64,000 nt of DNA from Syntrophomonas sp. DTU019 (GTDB lineage Bacteria; Bacillota; Syntrophomonadia; Syntrophomonadales; Syntrophomonadaceae): the NCBI GenBank assembly GCA_913757435.1, contig CAJYDM010000005.1:186001-250000 (forward strand), read 5' to 3'. How positions within the stretch are numbered: the first letter of the stretch is position 1; the number at the start of each line of letters is the position of its first letter. Positions 46,030-54,969 of this stretch are shown here, one piece after another. Position numbers and translations under genes: made by a program. The notes under the pieces were generated by a model that saw only the letters and a list, made by a program, of their open reading frames with translations, was not told where the DNA came from and ran no database searches.

Positions 46030-46869
46030 ATGAATGATTTATTTGACCAAAGACACAGGAAAACCAGGGAAAACAAGATAGTTACTCTGCCAGAAGCCAT
46101 CGGCGAAATCAGAGATGGTGATGTGGTTATGCTGGGAGCTTTCATCGACACCCGTCGACCAATGGCTGCTGCCTATGAAATCGTGCGTCAGCAAAAGCGG
46201 GGCTTGATCCTGCTGGCCCAGTGTTCTCTGGCGGAAGATATTCTGGTTGGAGCTGGATGCGCTGCAGCCTGGCGGGGTTGTTATACCGGGATAGCCACTT
46301 TTGGGCTGTCTCCGGCAACACTTCGCAAGACCGAGTCAGGCCAGTTCTTCCCAGATGAGATCGGGCATTTGGATATTATCTATGGTGCCATGGCAGCCAT
46401 GGCCGGCTGCCCATTCGTGGCTACCCGCGCTACTCTGGGCAGTGATGTGCTAAATGATCAGATGGACAGGAATCAGGTTCTGCTGGAAATGGCCGGCAAT
46501 AAAGGGATGATCCCCAGGAAGAAGTTCGAGCTTATGGAGGACCCATTCTATGACCAGGGTATGGTAAAACTTCTGCCTGCCATGCCTGCTGATGTAGCCG
46601 TAATCCACACCTCCATGGCGGGAGAAGCGGGGACTGCCAGGATAAGCGGCAGCCTGGCTTTTGATCATTACTTCATTCATGCGGCGCGAACAGTGATCAT
46701 ATCCACCGAGCAAATAGTACCGGAAGAATACTTGCGCCGTGAGCCGAATCGAAACCAGATACCCTGTACTGCAGTCGACATGGTGGTGGAGGTTCCCTGG
46801 GGAGGACATCCCAGTCAAGTTCATGGTTGTTATGATACTGACATTGCATTTATCAGAGACTACGTAAAA
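46030..46869 (+). pseudogene. CoA-transferase subunit A, 5' part, disrupted by IS
   Basis: 280 codons homologous to glutaconate CoA-transferase subunit A (GDVVMLGAFIDTRRPMAAAYEIVRQQK, LVGAGCAAAWRGCYTG, DIGHLDIIYG, CTAVDMVVEVPWGGHPSQVHGCYD). The reading frame is broken by an IS1634-family element right after ...FIRDYVK; the C-terminal part resumes at 48640. Start placed at ATG 46030 (GGAAAG upstream). It is a paralogue of the intact subunit at 48829, so the locus had a tandem duplication. The truncated product lacks about 52 residues. Confidence 0.88.
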
Positions 46870-48633
46870 CCTGGATTCCCGTCAACTCATAACGAGGTGG
46901 GCAATTCAACCCCCAACGCGTGATAGACTTCTTTTTGCTTTTCTAGCAGTTCGCCTACACGCAGCCGTTGACCAGGGAACTCAAAGCATTCAATAACATC
47001 CAGCTTATCCAAGGCTCCCTGGATGCTATACTTTTGGAACAACTTCGACACCTGCATTTGCTTTTTGATGTAAGACAAGTAGATCAGTGCCACAAATTCA
47101 ACGAAAAGCTTGCCATCCAAGCTTTGCTCGGATGATACTAGAGCGCGGCGCAGGTTTAACCGTTCTTTTAGGTTGCCAAAAGCCTTTTCTACCAGATCCT
47201 TGTTCCGGTAGGTTTCAAGAGCAGTAATCGCATCCATGGTTTCGTTGGTGAGTAGTGCAAAAAACCCGAAATACTTCTTGGCCTGTAAAACCGCTTCTTC
47301 CTTTACGGTGGCCTTTGTACCCCGTTTTGGTGTGGTTTTAACATCGAAGTACTTCCTATACTGAGTTTCATGTTCTGGAACCCGCTTGCCGGATTCTAGT
47401 TCGCGACGTAGCATGATCAACTTTCTGTCAAAGGCCTTTTCCTCATCAGCTGCTTTTTCAATGTTGTAGTAATAGTGAACGTAGATCCGACGGGGTTCTT
47501 TTAGGGTTTCTTTCTTGTATGGTCGATACTGGGTATACTGCCATTGGGTTTCAATGCTGCGGTAATAAAGCTCATAGGTCTCGCTGTAGTGCTCAAAGTT
47601 GCGAAAGTTGTCATAGACACCCTCCAAATTGGACTTCATAAAGTTTAGAGACATTTTGCCGGCAATGAGGAATTTTACATGGTCTTTGAAAAGGGCATTC
47701 AGGTTTTCTTCACTGTAGAAACCCCGGTCCATGACCAACTTCACCTTGGAAAACCCCAGGGTGTCCAAATCTGACAATAAGTGCTTCAAGGTTTTGGAGT
47801 CGGGGATGTTACCTGCCAGTTTTCGATAGTAAAAGGGCAGGTTGGAGGTTTGGCCAAAGACCAGCGCTAGGTTTAGCTGGGGAAGTCTGTCATCCTCCTT
47901 GTTTTTCCCATACTGCACTTGTCGTAGGGATTCCGAATAACTTGAGATGGAGGTAATGTCATAGGCCCAGTATTCTTTTTCGCTTCTGCGCTTCCCTTGC
48001 AGCTTGAAGAAATGCTGCTTTTCTTCTTCAGTAATGGAGGCGAACAACTCGCTGCTTCTTTGAGAGGGTATGTTTTTACCATAGGGGTGCTTGTGAAGGC
48101 TTCCCCACTTTTCAAAGCGGTACAATGGGTTATGGTCTTCCAGAACCAGGTAATAGGCTGTGGACAATATCTGCCGGTAGGTTGCCGGGAAACAGGTCTT
48201 TAAGTCTTGGGTTATGCCCAGCTTCTCGCTAATAGCATCTAGTAGATAGGTAGCGCCATAGAAAAAGCGCGCAGTTTCCTCCGTGGGTACTGGACCCCTT
48301 TTAGCAGGGACGGATTCGTCCTTCTTCTTTCGCCCCCGACCGTCTGTAGGAAGGATTTCGCCAGTCTTGTCATCTACTCGTCCAATGAGGGTTCTTCTAG
48401 AACGCGACTGCTGCTTCTCCTTGTCCCAGTAGGATACGGATTGATATGCGTATGTAATTCCAGAGCGTTTATCTTTCTGATGAATGATTGCTGCCACAGG
48501 AGCACCTCCTCGTTATGCATATTATTACACATAACGAGGTTTGGGGCAATTATAAATGTTCGCCAAAGTAAGTAAATTCATAGGTTTTCAGCCTTTTTCT
48601 CGCTGACTCGTTATGTGTCAGCGGGAGGGCAGG
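46870..48633 (-). mobile_element. IS1634-family insertion sequence
   Basis: 1764 bp. Imperfect terminal inverted repeats of about 27 bp start CCTG and share CATAACGAG (left end CCTGGATTCCCG..., right end as reverse complement CCTGCCCTCCCG...). It is flanked by 6-bp target duplications GTAAAA (46864-46869 and 48634-48639), matching the 5-6 bp known for the family. One intact transposase on the minus strand. Confidence 0.88.
46887..48497 (-). CDS. IS1634-family transposase
   Basis: 536 residues. DDE transposase of the IS4 supergroup: first Asp in EYWAYDITSISSYSE, second in KLVMDRGFYSEENLNALF, Glu in KDLVEKAFGNLKERLNLRR. GTG start with GGAGG 7 bp upstream. The ORF is intact, so the element may be active. 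Confidence 0.93.
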   Translation of the reverse strand: MAAIIHQKDKRSGITYAYQSVSYWDKEKQQSRSRRTLIGRVDDKTGEILPTDGRGRKKKDESVPAKRGPVPTEETARFFYGATYLLDAISEKLGITQDLKTCFPATYRQILSTAYYLVLEDHNPLYRFEKWGSLHKHPYGKNIPSQRSSELFASITEEEKQHFFKLQGKRRSEKEYWAYDITSISSYSESLRQVQYGKNKEDDRLPQLNLALVFGQTSNLPFYYRKLAGNIPDSKTLKHLLSDLDTLGFSKVKLVMDRGFYSEENLNALFKDHVKFLIAGKMSLNFMKSNLEGVYDNFRNFEHYSETYELYYRSIETQWQYTQYRPYKKETLKEPRRIYVHYYYNIEKAADEEKAFDRKLIMLRRELESGKRVPEHETQYRKYFDVKTTPKRGTKATVKEEAVLQAKKYFGFFALLTNETMDAITALETYRNKDLVEKAFGNLKERLNLRRALVSSEQSLDGKLFVEFVALIYLSYIKKQMQVSKLFQKYSIQGALDKLDVIECFEFPGQRLRVGELLEKQKEVYHALGVELPTSL

Positions 48634-48639
48634 GTAAAA

Positions 48640-48795
48640 GCTGCGAAGAGCGATGAGGGTTTTGACCAATGGGCGGAGGAATGGATCCTGAGCATAACGT
48701 CTCGCGACCAATACTTAAATAAGCTCGGTGCTTCAAGATTGGAAAACTTGAGAGCAACCAGCCCGTGGGGATACAGATCCCGTTGCAATAGGTAA
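48640..48795 (+). pseudogene. CoA-transferase subunit A, 3' part after IS
   Basis: AAKSDEGFDQWAEEWILSITSRDQYLNKLGASRLENLRATSPWGY... matches the end of the intact paralogue (STQEGFDQWADTWIF...YLDKLGASRLEKLRAFPPYGY). Collapsing one GTAAAA duplication joins it in frame to 46869. Confidence 0.88.
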
Positions 48796-48828
48796 CAGGC
48801 CAATTTTGAAATGAGAAGGAGGATGGAT

Positions 48829-49794
48829 ATGAGTAAAGTGGTAAGCCTTCAGGAAGCCATACAGGAAGTAAAAGACGGAGATACTTTGCTGTTTGGCGGC
48901 ATAGTTGAAGATAGAAGGCCAATAGCGGCGGCTATGGAAATTGTGCGGCAGGGGAAAAAGAACCTGGTGCTTTTAGGAACCTGTTCGCAATCAGGCGATA
49001 TTCTGGTGGGAGGCGGGTGCGTGGCGGCCTATCGAGGGTGTTATTCATCCAATGGCGCTTTTGGTATTTCCCCTAATATAAAAAGGAGGGCCGAATCAGG
49101 GACGATTATTATTGATGACATTGGACACCTGGATCTAAGTATTGGCCTATTGGCCCTTCAAGCGGGAGTGCCTTTTATCGCTTCCAAGACTTGTATTGGA
49201 ACCGATGTTTTGAACCCGGCTTATGACAATTTACCCAAAGTGGCTGAGGTAGTCGGAAATAAAGAAATGCTGCCCAATAAAAAATACGTTTTGATGGAAG
49301 ATCCTTTCTTCAATATGGGGACCGTACAGTTGATTCCCGCCATCAAATTAGATGTTTGCATCTGTCATGTACAGATGGCAGGTGAAGAGGGCACAGTCAG
49401 GATCGACGGCAGCCTGACCTTTGATCATTACGGCGCCCTGGGTGCCAAAAAGGTAATAATTACCGCCGAACAGGTAGTACCGGAATCATACATAAGGCAA
49501 GATCCGAATCGCAATTGCATTCCTTGTACTTCGGTCGACATGGTAGTTGAAGTGCCGTGGGGAGCACATCCGGGCCAGGTCTACAATTGCTATGATATGG
49601 ACATTCCATTTCTCCTGGAGTACGCCAAGTCTTGTTCGACCCAGGAGGGCTTCGACCAGTGGGCCGACACCTGGATTTTTGGATGCAAGGGGCATGAAGA
49701 TTATCTGGATAAATTAGGTGCCAGTCGTTTGGAAAAACTGCGTGCGTTCCCGCCATACGGATATGTTCCCAGGAGAAAAGGAGGAGTGAGATAA
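48829..49794 (+). CDS. CoA-transferase subunit A (glutaconate CoA-transferase type)
   Basis: About 321 residues. Class I CoA-transferase alpha subunit closely resembling GctA: MSKVVSLQEAIQEVKDGDTLLFGG, DRRPIAAAMEIVRQGKKNLVLLGT, DNLPKVAEVVGNKEMLPNKKYVLMEDPF, DPNRNCIPCTSVDMVVEVPWGAHPGQVYNCYD. It would move CoA between acyl donors and a carboxylate; the exact substrate is uncertain. ATG 48829 has AAGGAGG 6 bp upstream. Its stop overlaps the subunit B start (TAATG). Confidence 0.88.
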   Translation: MSKVVSLQEAIQEVKDGDTLLFGGIVEDRRPIAAAMEIVRQGKKNLVLLGTCSQSGDILVGGGCVAAYRGCYSSNGAFGISPNIKRRAESGTIIIDDIGHLDLSIGLLALQAGVPFIASKTCIGTDVLNPAYDNLPKVAEVVGNKEMLPNKKYVLMEDPFFNMGTVQLIPAIKLDVCICHVQMAGEEGTVRIDGSLTFDHYGALGAKKVIITAEQVVPESYIRQDPNRNCIPCTSVDMVVEVPWGAHPGQVYNCYDMDIPFLLEYAKSCSTQEGFDQWADTWIFGCKGHEDYLDKLGASRLEKLRAFPPYGYVPRRKGGVR

Positions 49795-50600
49795 TGACTC
49801 AACAATATGCAAAAATAGGCGAATACACTCCGGTCGAGGCTATGGTGGTTTATGCGGCACGATTCCTGGCCAATTTCGATGGCAAAAAGGGCCTGATCGG
49901 AACAGGCTTGCCCCTGGTGGCTACCCAACTGGCTAAGATGCTCTACAGCCCCAATATGGTTGTTTTCGTGGAAACCGGGCAGGCCGACGCCAACCCCGAA
50001 GAATTGGCCATATCTATTATGGATAGCCGTTTAACCTACGGATCCTCCTGGCAAATGGGTGATCCCGAAGGGCTTTATCCGTTAAGCCGCAATGAAATCG
50101 ACTTTGGCTTCATTGGTGGTGCGCAGATAGATAAATATGGGAATGTGAATTCCACCTTTATAGGCGGGGATTATAATAAGCCTTTGAAGAGATTGGCGGG
50201 AACGGCCGGTGCAGTCGATATCGGAGTCTTTGCCAAAACCACGGTGATACTCATGGCCCACCAGAAACGACGGGTATGTGAATTTGTAGATTACCTTACC
50301 ACCCCCGGATGGATGGTGAAAAAGTGGCCGGAAGGCACCCTGGTCAGACGCGAGGAATTAGGCATGCAGGGAGGACCCAGCTGTTTTATATCTTCCATGG
50401 GAATATGCAAGTTCAACGATGACGACAAAATAATGTACCTCGACAGGTACTTTCCCGGAATAACTCCTGAAGATGTTAAAGCCAATACTGGTTTTGACAT
50501 TGATGTTTCCCGAGCAACTGAGGCGGACCCTATTCTGGTGGATGAAATCCGTATTTTACGGGAAGAAATCGATCCTTTGAACATCTATAAAATGAGGTAA
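49794..50600 (+). CDS. CoA-transferase subunit B (glutaconate CoA-transferase type)
   Basis: 268 residues. Beta subunit resembling GctB: GLIGTGLPLVATQLAKMLYSPNMVVFVETG (the Glu of VETG is the expected catalytic residue that forms the acyl-glutamyl anhydride), IDFGFIGGAQIDKYGNVNSTFIG, KRRVCEFVDYLTTPGW. Translationally coupled to subunit A. Only one B gene serves the two A paralogues. Confidence 0.88.
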   Translation: MTQQYAKIGEYTPVEAMVVYAARFLANFDGKKGLIGTGLPLVATQLAKMLYSPNMVVFVETGQADANPEELAISIMDSRLTYGSSWQMGDPEGLYPLSRNEIDFGFIGGAQIDKYGNVNSTFIGGDYNKPLKRLAGTAGAVDIGVFAKTTVILMAHQKRRVCEFVDYLTTPGWMVKKWPEGTLVRREELGMQGGPSCFISSMGICKFNDDDKIMYLDRYFPGITPEDVKANTGFDIDVSRATEADPILVDEIRILREEIDPLNIYKMR

Positions 50601-50607
50601 ATTCTCC

Positions 50608-50638
50608 GGGAAAGCGGGGGGACGCTGGTTTTGCTTCC
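50608..50638 (+). repeat. Weak constant-loop hairpin (GGAAAGC/GCTTCC)
   Basis: GGGAAAGC (50608-50615), loop GGGGGGACGCTGGTTTT, GCTTCC (50633-50638). It matches the GGAAGC-stem subtype with one extra A in the stem. Confidence 0.5.
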
Positions 50639-50826
50639 TCTCGCTTCCTTTTCACTTTCTCCCGTTTTTCTTAGCACGGCTGGTAAGCCCTCAGTCTAGC
50701 TTCCTCCCCGCTGTTGTTTCATCTGTGTCATAGTCATGAAACTCGCGGATACTTTGGATACTGGGTCGGTATTTGTGATTCACCCCACAGAGCCGGGAGC
50801 AACTGTCCCCTCACCAGCTGAGGTAC

Positions 50827-51588
50827 TCATTTAGCAAGAAAGGCCTGTGCCCGGTGTTTAAACTCGCTACTGGCAAACATTTCGTGTATAGCTTCGGCTT
50901 CCAAATCGAGCGCATCCTCAAGGGGAAGTTCCAGACCAGCGTCAATCACCTGTTTTACCCTACGCACAGCTTCCTGCCCCTTGGAACTAATTTGCCGGGC
51001 AATGACTTCAGCCTCACGCAGTGCCTGCCCCGGTTCCGCGACATGCTCTACAAGACCGATTCGTAATGTTTCCTCGGCACCCATCCGCCTTGCCCGCAAT
51101 AGCATATCTTTAGCCCGCCCCGGGCCCACCAGTCGCGCCAGCCTCTGTGTACAGAAAACCAGATTGAGGTTGACCCCGGTGCCGCACATTTGCGTGTTTT
51201 GGTCCATAACCCTGATATCAGCGCACAGGGCTAGATCCAGTCCAGCTCCAAACGCATAGCCGTTTACCGCAGCTATGACAGGGAATCCGCAGGTACTTAC
51301 CAGGTTGAGAGCGTAGTACAGCCGGGAAAAATAGGCCCGGTTCTCTTGGGGGCCATTCTGCACCAACTCTGTGATATCTGCGCCCGCGCAGAAGAAATGG
51401 CTGCCGCGACCAGTTATTATCACTGCAGCCAAATCCAATCTCCTTAAATCTTCGAAAGCCCGGATCAATTCACCCGTCATTGTCCGCGACAGCACATGGG
51501 CGGGTGGGTTGTTGAGCGTAATAATTGCCACCCGGTCATCCCTTGCTACCAAAACCAGCTGGTTTTCGCTTCCCGATTCCATAGTCAT
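50827..51588 (-). CDS. Enoyl-CoA hydratase/isomerase (crotonase) family protein
   Basis: 253 residues. The crotonase fold is clear: CoA-binding HFFCAGADITEL (oxyanion hole) and VNGYAFGAGLDLALCADIRV. However, the two catalytic Glu of true enoyl-CoA hydratases are not seen: GGGCE is GAGLD here, and the GxPE segment reads MCGTGVNLNLVFCTQRL. The reaction may therefore not be simple hydration. ATG 51588 with GGGGAGG upstream. It lies convergent to the CoA-transferase operon. Confidence 0.85.
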   Translation of the reverse strand: MTMESGSENQLVLVARDDRVAIITLNNPPAHVLSRTMTGELIRAFEDLRRLDLAAVIITGRGSHFFCAGADITELVQNGPQENRAYFSRLYYALNLVSTCGFPVIAAVNGYAFGAGLDLALCADIRVMDQNTQMCGTGVNLNLVFCTQRLARLVGPGRAKDMLLRARRMGAEETLRIGLVEHVAEPGQALREAEVIARQISSKGQEAVRRVKQVIDAGLELPLEDALDLEAEAIHEMFASSEFKHRAQAFLAK

Positions 51589-51920
51589 ACTAGTCCTCCC
51601 CGGTTAAGCCTGAACCCGACTATGGCCTCAATATGGGCTCAAAAGCCCTATCTCCGGCCTTTGCCGGAATTAGTCCGGTTCATGATATTATGAATTTTGT
51701 TCACACTGTCTTTTCTTAATTATATTATTCAGGTTTGGAAAGTGTGTCTGATTGTGTTTTCGTGCGCTGCGTTGCTGGACAACAGAGGGCCCCACCTGCT
51801 TTTTGAATATATCAGAATAACCAACTCTTATGAAGTTTGCTTCACAAGCGGGAATGTGACGGATTGAAGGGATTTTCGCAAAAACGAACGTCCCTAAGCT
51901 TTTTTCCGCTTCCACCCCAA
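51589..51920. other. Intergenic region before the VanRS-like operon
   Basis: No supportable ORF. Near its end (about 51870-51912) is a decayed half-palindrome (GAACGTCCC...CCGCTTCC) related to the unit at 51921. Confidence 0.4.
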
Positions 51921-51951
51921 GGAAGCAAAAAGAACGTCCCCCTCTGCTTCC
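51921..51951 (-). repeat. Constant-loop hairpin with GGAAGC/GCTTCC stem
   Basis: GGAAGC (51921-51926) and GCTTCC (51946-51951) enclose a loop that reads AGAGGGGGACGTTCTTTTT on the minus strand, the family loop with a stem unlike CCAAC/GTTGG. Confidence 0.8.
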
Positions 51952-51967
51952 TTAAGGTTTTATTAAG
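51952..51967 (+). promoter_or_regulatory. Putative response-regulator operator (11-bp-spaced TTAAG repeats)
   Basis: TTAAG at 51952 and 51963, exactly one helical turn apart, upstream of a TATAAT at 52001. The same spaced word occurs before the carboxypeptidase gene (53864-53890), so they may be binding sites of the OmpR-type regulator encoded here (autoregulation). Confidence 0.45.
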
Positions 51968-52000
51968 AATATTGCTGCTAAATGCTGCTTTTTAAGGGAG

Positions 52001-52006
52001 TATAAT
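52001..52006 (+). promoter_or_regulatory. -10 element upstream of vanR-like gene
   Basis: TATAAT, 38 bp before the start codon, with no consensus -35, as expected for an activator-dependent promoter. Confidence 0.45.
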
Positions 52007-52044
52007 AATTATGAACATTAATGATATAGAGGGAAGCTGATGGA

Positions 52045-52743
52045 ATGTCTGCTAACATCCTTATAGTTGATGACGAACAAGCCATTGCGGATTTGGTGGA
52101 ACTATACCTAAAGAACGAAAACTATACGGTTTTCAAATATTACAATGGTCAGGAAGCATTAGCCTGTGTCAAGCGGGAGAAGATAGACCTGGCCATTTTA
52201 GATGTAATGCTTCCTGATATCGATGGTTTTGCCATTTGCCAAGAGATCCGGGCCCAGCACAATTACCCCATTATCATGCTGACCGCCAAAGAAGAAGAAA
52301 TCGACAAGATTACCGGGCTGACCCTGGGCGCGGACGATTATATCACCAAGCCGTTCCGCCCTTTGGAACTGGTTGCCCGTGTCAAAGCGCAGCTGCGCAG
52401 ATTCACCAAATATAACGCGGCCGAGCCCAACCGGGAAGAGCATGTTATTGCATTTTCGGGTCTGGTTCTGGACAAAGACACCCATGAGTGCATGCTCAAC
52501 GAGCGGAAAATATCCCTTACCCCTACGGAGTTCTCGATACTATGGGTTTTATGTTCAAACCGGGGCCGGGTGGTCAGTTCCGAGGAGTTGTTTCAGCAGG
52601 TTTGGGGCGAAAAATACTTTACTAGCAGCAACAATACGGTAATGGTGCACATCAGGCATTTACGGGAGAAAATGAATGATTCAGCGGAACGACCCAAATA
52701 TATCAAAACGGTATGGGGAGTCGGGTACAAGATTGAAAAATGA
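52045..52743 (+). CDS. VanR-like OmpR-family response regulator
   Basis: 232 residues. Receiver domain with phospho-Asp in LAILDVMLPDIDGF (about residue 53), Thr/Lys switch residues in MLTAKEEEID and YITKPFRPLELVARVKAQLRR, then a winged-helix DNA-binding domain (TPTEFSILWVLCSNRGRVVSSEELFQQVWGEKYF...VHIRHLREKMND). The receiver is strikingly like VanR of vancomycin-resistance systems (VDDEQAIADLVELYLKNENYTVFKYY). No vanHAX genes are present in the window. Confidence 0.9.
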   Translation: MSANILIVDDEQAIADLVELYLKNENYTVFKYYNGQEALACVKREKIDLAILDVMLPDIDGFAICQEIRAQHNYPIIMLTAKEEEIDKITGLTLGADDYITKPFRPLELVARVKAQLRRFTKYNAAEPNREEHVIAFSGLVLDKDTHECMLNERKISLTPTEFSILWVLCSNRGRVVSSEELFQQVWGEKYFTSSNNTVMVHIRHLREKMNDSAERPKYIKTVWGVGYKIEK

Positions 52744-53878
52744 TTTTTCCAGACTGAATAGAAAGATACTGGTGCAGGTGATTTCGATCGCATTCACCGC
52801 CATTATTCTCGGCTGGATCCTGCAGTACTTCCTCATTGATGGGATTCTGCAAAACCTCTTTGCGGAGGCTTTTGTGGCCTTTTGTCAAAATGTGCTCTCA
52901 TTATCCCGCCCAGACAGCCTTTATTTGTATCAACAGCTGTTCCGCAACAACAAACTGCTGTGGCTGGCGGCCGGTCTATTTATCTTATTACTCTTGGTAT
53001 TTTATTGGTCTCTGGCGCGCATGACCAAATACTTCAATGAAATAAGTGCGGGCTTGGATCAGCTTGTGGAAGGATCTCCGGGGGACATAGAGCTTTCACC
53101 GGAAATGGATTTTATGGAATCCAAGCTGAACAAAGCCAAGAGTATATTAGAGCAGCGGGAACGGGCCGCCAGGGAGGCCGAGCAGCGCAAAAACGACTTG
53201 CTGGTTTATCTGGCCCATGATATTAAAACACCGTTAACCTCGATAATCGGATATTTGAGCCTCTTGGATGAAGCCCCGGACATGCCCACCGATCAGATGG
53301 TCAAATACACCGGCATTACCCTGGAAAAGGCCTACCGATTGGAAGCCTTAATTGACGAGTTTTTTGACATTACCAGATTTAATTTACAGGATATAGTGCT
53401 TAATAAAGAAAGGATTAATCTGCCCTTTATGCTTCAGCAGATGGCTGATGAGTTTTATCCCATGTTAGCCCCGCAGGGAAAGCGGATTACGGTCGAAGCG
53501 GCAGAAGGCCTCACCCTATGGGGAGATGCGGATAAACTTGCCCGGGTCTTCAACAATGTATTGAAAAACGCTATGGCCTACAGCTATCCTAATACCTCCA
53601 TCACTGTCACCGCACTTCAGGATAATGTCCATATAATCATAACCTTTGTAAACCAGGGCAACCCCATTCCACCCGCCAAACTTGACACCATCTTTGAGAA
53701 GTTTTACCGATTGGATAGTGCCCGTTCCTCCCATACCGGCGGCGCCGGATTAGGCCTGGCCATCGCCCGGGAGATTCTGACTGCTCACGGAGGAACCATC
53801 TCTGCGGAGAGCAATCGGGAATGCACCACATTTACGGTTACCTTGCCAGTTTTGGATGCAGAATTAAGAGAATCTTAA
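52733..53878 (+). CDS. VanS-like sensor histidine kinase
   Basis: About 381 residues. Two transmembrane helices (about residues 12-34 and 75-97) flank a short extracellular loop; then HAMP-like linker, H-box LVYLAHDIKTPLTSIIGYLSLLDEAPDMP, N-box DKLARVFNNVLKNAMAYS, G-box SSHTGGAGLGLAIAREIL. These blocks closely follow VanS kinases. It overlaps the regulator by 11 bp; TTG 52733 (MKNDFSRLNRK) is chosen, since the longer ATG reading runs deep into the regulator gene. The signal is likely cell-wall related. Confidence 0.88.
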   Translation: MKNDFSRLNRKILVQVISIAFTAIILGWILQYFLIDGILQNLFAEAFVAFCQNVLSLSRPDSLYLYQQLFRNNKLLWLAAGLFILLLLVFYWSLARMTKYFNEISAGLDQLVEGSPGDIELSPEMDFMESKLNKAKSILEQRERAAREAEQRKNDLLVYLAHDIKTPLTSIIGYLSLLDEAPDMPTDQMVKYTGITLEKAYRLEALIDEFFDITRFNLQDIVLNKERINLPFMLQQMADEFYPMLAPQGKRITVEAAEGLTLWGDADKLARVFNNVLKNAMAYSYPNTSITVTALQDNVHIIITFVNQGNPIPPAKLDTIFEKFYRLDSARSSHTGGAGLGLAIAREILTAHGGTISAESNRECTTFTVTLPVLDAELRES

Positions 53879-53890
53879 GAACTTTATAAG
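53864..53890 (+). promoter_or_regulatory. Putative operator: three 11-bp-spaced TTAAG-like words
   Basis: TTAAG at 53864, TTAAG at 53875 and ATAAG at 53886, each 11 bp apart, spanning the kinase stop codon and ending 69 bp before the carboxypeptidase ATG. The layout matches direct-repeat sites of OmpR/PhoB-type regulators. Confidence 0.5.
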
Positions 53891-53959
53891 CCTGAATTCA
53901 AATACAACTCCCGGTTCTTTGCTTCAATAGAGTCAGTACAGAACAAGGAGTTGTTTGTT

Positions 53960-54937
53960 ATGACATACCACACCACTAGGAAACGATCAAAGTCCAAATT
54001 GCTGATCCTGTTATTGTTAATCATAGCAATGGCTCTCATATGCAAATCGGTGGCCATGTCTGGTGCAGAATTCCCACAATTAAGTACAATTCCATCCAAG
54101 CGGCCCTTACAGCCGTTTAACACTGCCGCCAATCCTTCGGCAACCGTTTCCGCGGACAGGTTGTATAGTCCCCATGCCATTTTGGTGTCTGTGAGTGACC
54201 ACACGGTTTTATTGCAGAAAAGCAGCGAAACCAGGATTTATCCGGCTTCCCTGACTAAAATGATGACAACCCTGGTGGCTATTGAAAACCTGCCCAACCT
54301 GCAAAAGGAGATAAAAATATCTGACTCTGTTTTTCAAGAATTGCATAATACCGATGCAACCATGGCCGGTTTTCAACCCGGTGAAAAGGTTAGGGCGATC
54401 GATCTGCTATATGGAGTTATGCTGCCCAGCGGCGCGGAATGCTGTATTACCTTGGCCGACTATATCGGCGGTTCGGAGGCTGGATTTGTAAAACTTATGA
54501 ATAAGAAAGCCTCGGATTTGGGAATGAGTATGACCCATTTCAGCAATTCTACCGGACTGCATGATAAGAACCACTATACCACCGTTAGAGATTTAAGCGT
54601 TCTTTTAAACTATGCCTTGCAGAACGATACTTTCAAAGAGATCTTTTGCACCTCCCGGTACACCACTAATCCTACCAGGCAGCATCCTGACGGAATTACG
54701 TTTCATAGCACCATGTTTGAAAAGGTCAATTCCAGCGGCACTGCCTACAGAATTAATGAGGGGAGACTTATGGGGGGGAAAACCGGCTATACGGAAGAGG
54801 CGGGCTTATGCCTGGCCAGTTACGCGGTTAAGGGAGGAAAAGAATATATCCTGGTTACGGCAGGGGCCAAAGGCAGCCATAAGACTGAGCAGTACAACAT
54901 CAAGGATGCCTTTACAGTGTACAACAGTATAAGGTAG
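53960..54937 (+). CDS. D-alanyl-D-alanine carboxypeptidase (DacF/PBP5-type)
   Basis: About 325 residues, exported (hydrophobic segment about 15-34). Penicillin-binding S11 peptidase: SxxK in YPASLTKMMTT, second motif MLPSGAECC (SGA in place of the usual SxN), KTG in MGGKTGYTEEAGLCLASYA. It trims the terminal D-Ala of peptidoglycan stem peptides. ATG 53960 has AAGGAG 9 bp upstream; the TTG at 53951 abuts the RBS. Placement after vanRS-like genes suggests it is their target, like vanY. Confidence 0.9.
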   Translation: MTYHTTRKRSKSKLLILLLLIIAMALICKSVAMSGAEFPQLSTIPSKRPLQPFNTAANPSATVSADRLYSPHAILVSVSDHTVLLQKSSETRIYPASLTKMMTTLVAIENLPNLQKEIKISDSVFQELHNTDATMAGFQPGEKVRAIDLLYGVMLPSGAECCITLADYIGGSEAGFVKLMNKKASDLGMSMTHFSNSTGLHDKNHYTTVRDLSVLLNYALQNDTFKEIFCTSRYTTNPTRQHPDGITFHSTMFEKVNSSGTAYRINEGRLMGGKTGYTEEAGLCLASYAVKGGKEYILVTAGAKGSHKTEQYNIKDAFTVYNSIR

Positions 54938-54969
54938 GGTGCGCTAGTTCGGTTTCCATTCAGTCCTGC

